A stretch of 55,497 nucleotides of DNA from Candidatus Baltobacteraceae bacterium. GTDB lineage: Bacteria; Vulcanimicrobiota; Vulcanimicrobiia; Vulcanimicrobiales; Vulcanimicrobiaceae. The position numbers were made by a program, and so were the translations under genes. The stretch covers positions 1-55,497 of the forward strand of contig DATBTN010000059.1 in NCBI GenBank assembly GCA_036559195.1, written 5' to 3'. Each line of letters opens with the position of its first letter. The stretch's first letter is position 1. The notes below the pieces were generated by a model. That model made no database searches, was not told the origin of the DNA, and was given only the letters and a program-made list of their open reading frames with translations. This document shows positions 49,001-55,497 of the stretch, piece by piece.

Positions 49001-50650
49001 ATGATCCAGGCTCGTCTGACCGCCTGGCGTTCGCGCCTGGGGAATCCCGCACGCGCGCTGCTCGCGATTGCAGCGGCGCTGCTCTGCGCGATCCTCGATG
49101 CGTATGGTTCTAAAGTCCCATCGTTTGACCTCGTGCTGCTGGCGATCGTGGCGGCAACCGCTGCCGTTGCCGGGCTCCCGTTCGGACCGGCGCTGGCGGT
49201 TGCGGCCGGTGCGATCGATTACGCCGTGCGCGCGCACCAACATCGCGGCGGCGCTCTCGGTTCGGGATTTCTACTCGCGCTCGTCGGCGTGCTGATCGCG
49301 ATGCTCGTTGCGACCGACGCCGGCGATAGGGCCTCCGACGGTGCGGGCGACTCGGCGCCGCACTCGCTGCGCACGGCCGGCGGACTCGCATCGAGCGTCG
49401 CCGCGCTCGCGTCGGGCATCCGCGAAGTCAGTCAGGGCGATTTCACCAAGAATTTGGCCGTCTCCGACGGATCGCTCGCCGATCTCGCGATCGCGCTCAA
49501 CAAATTGATCTTCGGCATGCGCGAGTTTCTCGGCGGGCTGCACGAGAGCGCCGCCCAGCTCGGTTCGGCCGGCGGCGAACTCAACGCGACGGCTTCCACG
49601 GCGCTGGCCGTAATCGAAGGCGCGTCGCTCGCGCAAGGTCAGCTCGACGAAGGCATCGGCGAACAGTCGCGGATCGTTGGAAGCGCGACGAGCAAAGTGA
49701 CGCAGCTGACGCAAACGATCTCCGCTATCGCCGCGTCGGCCGAAGAACAGACGCGCAGCCTCGACGAGACCTCGCTCGCCGTTACCAACATGGCGAGTTC
49801 GATCGAGCAGGTAACGGCGCAGGTCGATTCGCTCGCCTCGATCTCGGCGGAGACGTCGCAGACGGCCGAGCGCGGCGGCGTTGCGATCCACACGATCGTC
49901 GAAGGGATGGACACGATCCGCGCGACCATCGGCGATCTCGGTCGCGACATCGCGATGCTCGGCAGCAACTCCGAGCAGATCGGCGACATCGTAAAAGTGA
50001 TCGACCGCATCGCGGAGCAGACGAATCTACTGGCGCTCAACGCCGCCATCGAAGCGGCTCGCGCCGGCGAGCACGGCCGCGGTTTCGCCGTCGTCGCGAC
50101 CGAGATTCGCAAACTCGCCGACGGAAGCGTGCAGGCGACCAAAGAAATCGCCGGCCACATCCTCTCGACGCAGAACGTGATCGCGGAGGTCGTTCGCGCG
50201 ATGGAACGCCTAACGGCGCGCGTTGAAGATAACGTCGGCAGTACGACCTCGGCGTCGGGCGCCTTGCGCGAGATCGTGCAGGCCGTGCTCTCGGCCAATC
50301 AGCAGATCGGCGAGATTTCGTCGGTCGCGCGGGCGATGAGCAGCAACTCGTATCAAGTGATTCGTTCGATCGAAGAGATCGCGAAATCGGTCCAGCTTAA
50401 CGTGACAGCCACGCAAGCGATGTCGACGCATTCCGACGCGGTGACGTCGGCGTTCGAAAATATCGCCTCGATCTCGCAGACGAACGCGTCGTCAGTCGAA
50501 GTCCTCACCTACGTGAATAAGGAAGTAACGGACGCCGCCCAGCGCATTTTGAACTCGGTCGAAGAGATGAACGAATCGGCCGCACGGATCGACAGCCGAC
50601 TCCGGCAGTTCAAAGTGAGCGACCGCGGCGCGCAAGGAGACACGGTATGA
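49001..50650 (+). CDS. Methyl-accepting chemotaxis-type signalling protein without a sensor domain
   Basis: A 549-residue membrane protein. Three hydrophobic segments lie in the first 105 residues with only short loops, so there is no classical periplasmic ligand domain. A long helical region follows, with the conserved hairpin tip [20 protein letters not shown] from residue 339, which contacts CheA and CheW. No CheR-docking pentapeptide is seen at the end. ATG 49001 has GGGAG 7 nt upstream; GTG 48977 is the alternative. The stop overlaps the ATG of the sensor-like gene that follows, suggesting the two are made together. Confidence 0.85.
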   Translation: MIQARLTAWRSRLGNPARALLAIAAALLCAILDAYGSKVPSFDLVLLAIVAATAAVAGLPFGPALAVAAGAIDYAVRAHQHRGGALGSGFLLALVGVLIAMLVATDAGDRASDGAGDSAPHSLRTAGGLASSVAALASGIREVSQGDFTKNLAVSDGSLADLAIALNKLIFGMREFLGGLHESAAQLGSAGGELNATASTALAVIEGASLAQGQLDEGIGEQSRIVGSATSKVTQLTQTISAIAASAEEQTRSLDETSLAVTNMASSIEQVTAQVDSLASISAETSQTAERGGVAIHTIVEGMDTIRATIGDLGRDIAMLGSNSEQIGDIVKVIDRIAEQTNLLALNAAIEAARAGEHGRGFAVVATEIRKLADGSVQATKEIAGHILSTQNVIAEVVRAMERLTARVEDNVGSTTSASGALREIVQAVLSANQQIGEISSVARAMSSNSYQVIRSIEEIAKSVQLNVTATQAMSTHSDAVTSAFENIASISQTNASSVEVLTYVNKEVTDAAQRILNSVEEMNESAARIDSRLRQFKVSDRGAQGDTV

Positions 50651-51984
50651 TGATGAGTCTGCGTTTTCGCCTGCTCGGCACGATCGTCGCAGCGATCGTC
50701 CTCTTTTTCTTGATCAGCGTCATCGCGGCGCGGGTCACGCTGCAGAAGGACTTGAGCGCCCTCGGGCGCACCGAGGCCACCAACGGCTCGAACGCCTTCG
50801 GCGGCTATTGGGACTCGCGCAAAGAGCAGGTTCGATTGCTCATTACGCAAGACGCGGTCTCTAACGCGCTGCGCAAATCGCTGCAGTCGCACGATGGCAA
50901 AGCGCTGCAGGACCAGCTCTCCAACATCGCGCGAACCTCGAACCTCTCGTTCCTCACCATCGTCGACGGCAAAGGCCGCGTGGTCGCGCGAGCCAACGGC
51001 ACGAATCTCGGCAGCCTCGGCGACGAGAGATACGTGCAGCGTGCGCTCGGCGGCGAAACCGTCAGCACGGCCGCCTTGTTGGCGCCGAACGAATTGCAAG
51101 GCGAAGGTCTCGCCGCGCAGGCGGTCTCCGACGTGAAGGGTCCCGATGGAAAGACCGTCGAGCACCTAACGCGCGGACTCGCGCTCGTTGCGGCCGCGCC
51201 GATGTCGGACTCGAACGAGCGGACGCTCGGGGCGATCTATGGCGGCGTGCTGATGAACCATTTCTACGATCTCGTGGATCAAAGCACGCACGCTCTTGGA
51301 GGGCAGACGGCGCTGCTCGACGGCGATGCGATCGTGGCATCGACGATCAGTCAGGCCGACGGCACCCGCGTGGTCGACACGCAAGTCGCTCACGCCGCCG
51401 ACGCGAATAAGGTCCAAGACGATTACGTGGGCAGCGACACCGAGGGCGGTACCGAGTACATGGCCCGAATCGATCCGATCTCGAACGATCAAAACGAGGT
51501 CGTCGGAGCGTTTTGGTACGGTCTGCCGATGGCGCAGATTACGACGATCCAAAACCATCTGATGGAAACGTTCGTGCTGTGGGGCCTGGTGGCCATGGCG
51601 ATTGCGCTTTTGCTGGCGGTGCCGATCGTGCGGCGCCTCTCGTTAGCGCTGGCGCGCCGGAGCGCGCAAGTCAGTTCGGCAGCGAAGGAACTCGGCGTTA
51701 CCATTGTAGGCGGTGAGGTCTCCGGCGATCACGTGGCGGCAACGAAAGCTGCAGTCGAGCGCTCCGGAGCCGTGATCGACGACATCGCGGCCAACGGCGC
51801 GACGCCCGCCAAGATGGCCGATCTCAAAGCGCTCAACGAGGAACTCGTCGGCGATATGGTCGTCATCGACACGCTCTCACACGAAATGAGCGGACGCCTG
51901 CAGCAGGCCGTTACGCGCGTCGCCGAGCTCAAAGACGTCGCGCGCGGGCTCGATAAACTGGTTCACGGCGCGCCGGCGACGTAG
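50647..51984 (+). CDS. dCache-like membrane sensor lacking a signalling domain
   Basis: A 445-residue protein with an N-terminal membrane helix (about 8-28), a large periplasmic region (about 29-305) of double-Cache type ([21 protein letters not shown], then a second half with [10 protein letters not shown] and [10 protein letters not shown]), and a second helix (about 312-331). The remaining cytoplasmic part is helical but has no kinase, GGDEF or MCP signalling motif. Its ATG overlaps the stop of the chemoreceptor gene, so it probably supplies the sensing half of that receptor. The ligand is unknown. Confidence 0.75.
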   Translation: MMMSLRFRLLGTIVAAIVLFFLISVIAARVTLQKDLSALGRTEATNGSNAFGGYWDSRKEQVRLLITQDAVSNALRKSLQSHDGKALQDQLSNIARTSNLSFLTIVDGKGRVVARANGTNLGSLGDERYVQRALGGETVSTAALLAPNELQGEGLAAQAVSDVKGPDGKTVEHLTRGLALVAAAPMSDSNERTLGAIYGGVLMNHFYDLVDQSTHALGGQTALLDGDAIVASTISQADGTRVVDTQVAHAADANKVQDDYVGSDTEGGTEYMARIDPISNDQNEVVGAFWYGLPMAQITTIQNHLMETFVLWGLVAMAIALLLAVPIVRRLSLALARRSAQVSSAAKELGVTIVGGEVSGDHVAATKAAVERSGAVIDDIAANGATPAKMADLKALNEELVGDMVVIDTLSHEMSGRLQQAVTRVAELKDVARGLDKLVHGAPAT

Positions 51985-51992
51985 ACGACATC

Positions 51993-52208
51993 GTGGCAGA
52001 CGTCATTCTGTTCTTCGCGAGCAACGCCGATACGATGATCGCGACCAAGGCGCTAAAAGACTCCGGAATCGTGGCGAAGATGATTCCGAAGCCGGCGACC
52101 CTCAGCGCATCGGCAAACCTCTGCTTAAGCTTGGACGGAAGTTTGGAGTCGCAAGCCGTCGCGGCGCTCTCCGGTGCAAACGTCGCGCTCGGCGGCGTCG
52201 CGAAATAA
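51993..52208 (+). CDS. Small DUF3343-like protein
   Basis: A 71-residue protein reading like the DUF3343 family of putative sulfur or selenium carriers: VILFFASNADTMIATKAL followed by GIVAKMIPKPATLSASANLCLSLD. The conserved patch with a Cys in true members is altered here, with one Cys in NLCLSL. It begins at GTG 51993, 9 nt after the sensor gene stop, so it may be co-translated with the two-gene sensor unit. Its role is uncertain. Confidence 0.55.
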   Translation: MADVILFFASNADTMIATKALKDSGIVAKMIPKPATLSASANLCLSLDGSLESQAVAALSGANVALGGVAK

Positions 52209-52949
52209 CTAGCGCATAACGCGCGCGTCGGCGAGCGCGATCTCGCGCTGCGCTCCGTCGTGCCGCACGATCAACGCGCCGCCGGTTGCGAGCCGCAGCG
52301 GTTCCGCTTCGAAGGGTGCCGTCTCGCCGTCGAGGACGAACGTATAGGGCGTACCCGGAATGCGCGCGGCCTCTTCCCAGCGGCGAGCGACGTGCTGCGG
52401 CGTGCGCAAGAGATCGTACATGGCATCGAAACGCTCGAGAATCGTCGCGAGTAGCGCGTCGCGCGCGACCGGCGCGCGATCGTCGCAAAACGCCGGCGGC
52501 GGTTCGATCTCGGCAAGCGCTGCCGCGCCGGCGGCATCGGCCGGGCGCGTCACGTTAATTCCGATCCCGCAGCCCGCCCACGCGGTATCCCCGCTAATGC
52601 GCGAGATGCAGAGAATTCCCGCAATTTTGCGTTTGCCGAGCAGGACGTCGTTTGGCCATTGTAACGTCACCGCGATTCCGTGCGCTTCGAGCGCCGCGCT
52701 TACCACGAGCGCGCTCCAGAACGGGACGATCCAGAGATCGGCGCTCGCGATCGGTTCGGGGAGCGCGGTCGTGAAGAGCAGGGCGCTGCCCGGCGGCGCG
52801 ATCCACGCGCGGCCCTTTCGGCCCGAGCCGCGCTGCTGGTAATCGGCCGCGATGGTGAGGCCGAGAGCCTCGGGTTTGCCGAGCAGACGGGCGATATCGT
52901 CGTTCGTGCTGCCGGTGACGGCAACGCGCAGGACGCCTGAAAAGCGCAT
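52209..52949 (-). CDS. birA: Biotin--[acetyl-CoA-carboxylase] ligase, no DNA-binding domain
   Basis: Attaches biotin to carboxylase carrier domains through biotinyl-AMP. The 246 residues include VTGSTNDD at the start, [12 protein letters not shown] (ATP/biotin loop) and [17 protein letters not shown]. The N-terminal helix-turn-helix of the E. coli repressor-type BirA is missing, so this is a class I ligase that does not itself repress biotin genes. It converges with the DUF3343-like gene (adjacent stops) and is divergent from ndk. Confidence 0.93.
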   Translation of the reverse strand: MRFSGVLRVAVTGSTNDDIARLLGKPEALGLTIAADYQQRGSGRKGRAWIAPPGSALLFTTALPEPIASADLWIVPFWSALVVSAALEAHGIAVTLQWPNDVLLGKRKIAGILCISRISGDTAWAGCGIGINVTRPADAAGAAALAEIEPPPAFCDDRAPVARDALLATILERFDAMYDLLRTPQHVARRWEEAARIPGTPYTFVLDGETAPFEAEPLRLATGGALIVRHDGAQREIALADARVMR

Positions 52950-53006
52950 GGCCCGGTATTTTCGCCGCAGGCCTTCGCGTGGCCCGGCCCGTATTGGAGC
53001 GGCGTT

Positions 53007-54783
<1,777 letters not shown>

Positions 54784-54809
54784 TGGGAAATGGCGACCCG
54801 TGCCCTCGC

Positions 54810-54881
54810 GGGCCCGTAGCTCAGCGGTAGAGCGCCCGGCTCATAACTGGTTGCGCGTAGGTTCGAATCCTACCGGGCCCA
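54810..54881 (+). tRNA. tRNA with CAU anticodon (elongator Met or Ile2)
   Basis: A complete cloverleaf: acceptor GGGCCCG/CGGGCCC, D-stem GCTC/GAGC, anticodon loop CTCATAA (anticodon CAT), T-stem GTAGG/CCTAC with loop TTCGAAT and discriminator A. CCA is not encoded. It begins with G1-C72, unlike an initiator tRNA. The anticodon stem has an unpaired C27/U43 and a G-U pair. Elongator Met and lysidine-type Ile cannot be separated by eye. Confidence 0.9.
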
Positions 54882-54946
54882 CATTTTTCGGCTGCGGCGC
54901 GCCCGCAGCGTTTAGACTCCTTGCAAGCTGTGGAATGACTCCTAGC

Positions 54947-55375
54947 ATGCAGGGAGTTTTTATCGTTCGTTCGCTTACCGCGCTTGCGCTGGCCGCAGGC
55001 TTGGCCGCGTGCTCGTCGGCAACGCAGAGCACGCATCCGCAAAGCAATTCGACCGCGGCCCCCGACGCCGCGATGACCAAGATGGCGAAGACGCACTATC
55101 GGGTCAGTGCCGATAAGGCATCGAAGAGCATGAACTACAGCGTTTACGTCAACGGCCAGCCGGGCCCAACCCTCAATACTGCCGGCGGCTCGGCCGACAT
55201 TTCGAGCCTCGTACCCGTCGGAAACGATACGATCGCCATAAAATGGAAAAAGGATCGTAACAACGGTTCGGGAACCGTCACCGTGTGGTCCGGCGCCAAG
55301 GTGCTCCTCGTCGAACACGTGCGTCCGAGCGATCCGGTGACGGGGCAAAAATCCGTCTCGGTCAGCGCGAAATAG
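54947..55375 (+). CDS. Small lipoprotein of unknown function
   Basis: A 142-residue secreted lipoprotein (mature part about 120). The signal peptide ends in the lipobox LAAC followed by SSATQ. The mature part has a Ser/Thr-rich stretch and then beta-rich sequence (YRVSADKASKSMNYSVYVNG, TVWSGAKVLLVEHV), suggesting a small adhesion-like or Ig-like domain. Start ATG 54947 has no ribosome site; AGGGAG lies 5 nt before ATC 54962, so initiation could be slightly further in. The long upstream ORF runs through the tRNA and is not used. Confidence 0.65.
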   Translation: MQGVFIVRSLTALALAAGLAACSSATQSTHPQSNSTAAPDAAMTKMAKTHYRVSADKASKSMNYSVYVNGQPGPTLNTAGGSADISSLVPVGNDTIAIKWKKDRNNGSGTVTVWSGAKVLLVEHVRPSDPVTGQKSVSVSAK

Positions 55376-55421
55376 CGGGAGGCCGCCACTCCCCCCGGTA
55401 CGAATAGGGGACGGCCACCGT

Positions 55422-55496
55422 GGCGCCATCGTCTATCGGTTAGGACAGCGCCCTTTCAAGGCGCAGAGACGGGTTCGATTCCCGTTGGCGCTACCA
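55422..55496 (+). tRNA. tRNA-Glu (UUC)
   Basis: Cloverleaf with acceptor GGCGCCA/TGGCGCT (first pair G1-U72), anticodon loop CTTTCAA (anticodon TTC), T-stem GACGG/CCCGT-type with loop TTCGATT, discriminator A and encoded CCA at 55494-55496. Its cognate synthetase gene (gltX) lies at 16.3 kb. Confidence 0.92.
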
Positions 55497-55497
55497 C

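Noticed and set aside
54800-54946. N-terminal extension of the small lipoprotein gene
   Set aside because: It would translate the tRNA gene; the lipoprotein signal peptide begins near 54947.

Overview
This 55.5 kb window is a GC-rich, densely coded stretch of bacterial chromosome made of housekeeping and metabolic genes. It carries two tRNA genes and no rRNA, phage, transposase or CRISPR array. Many genes start with GTG or TTG, neighbouring genes often overlap by a few bases, and at least two genes (pth, ligA) appear to start at non-standard codons. The mix of ThyX, a two-subunit B12-dependent acyl-CoA mutase with its MeaB-type GTPase, tandem sedolisins, a tricorn-like protease and archaemetzincin suggests a deep-branching terrestrial lineage. 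Eremiobacterota (WPS-2) is my best guess; it is inference from gene content only.

Layout. 1-313: hairpins, a terminator-like site and a structured leader, then a GNAT acetyltransferase. 0.9-7.3 kb: M61 peptidase converging on ornithine aminotransferase; a tight unit of alpha/beta hydrolase, tag and a second alpha/beta hydrolase; then a PstS-like lipoprotein without its transporter. 7.3-12.8 kb: tricorn-like protease, divergent uppS, GH125 mannosidase. 13-19.2 kb: meaB, mutase large subunit, a 52-codon small ORF, the B12 subunit, gltX and glmU, ending at a 16-bp perfect hairpin. The mutase has the active-site pair of isobutyryl-CoA mutase, not of methylmalonyl-CoA mutase. 19.2-26.9 kb: two tandem sedolisins, a PLP decarboxylase overlapping a TPR/ATP-grasp gene, and a GGDEF protein. 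27-31.6 kb: thyX, an M48-family protein that has lost both zinc histidines, and a secreted protein coupled to an ABC-2 exporter. 31.6-36.7 kb: prs-rplY-pth, uvrB and a Met/His-rich secreted protein. 36.7-46.2 kb: GH38 mannosidase, HAD phosphatase, membrane protein, uvrA, a VOC protein and ligA. 46.4-52.9 kb: acpS-nnr, archaemetzincin, a chemoreceptor signalling protein coupled to a separate membrane sensor and a DUF3343-like protein, and a biotin ligase. 53-55.5 kb: ndk, eno, tRNA(CAU), a small lipoprotein and tRNA-Glu.

Functional themes. DNA repair and nucleotide supply: tag, uvrB, uvrA, ligA, thyX, prs, ndk. Peptide and glycan turnover outside or at the edge of the cell: M61, tricorn-like, two sedolisins, GH125 and GH38. 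Acyl-CoA rearrangement: meaB and the split mutase. Envelope precursor supply: uppS and glmU. A short palindromic repeat (TGTCATCCTGAGC core) is found in intergenic gaps at 27.65, 43.74, 46.21 and 46.31 kb; it supplies the last codons and stop codon of ligA.
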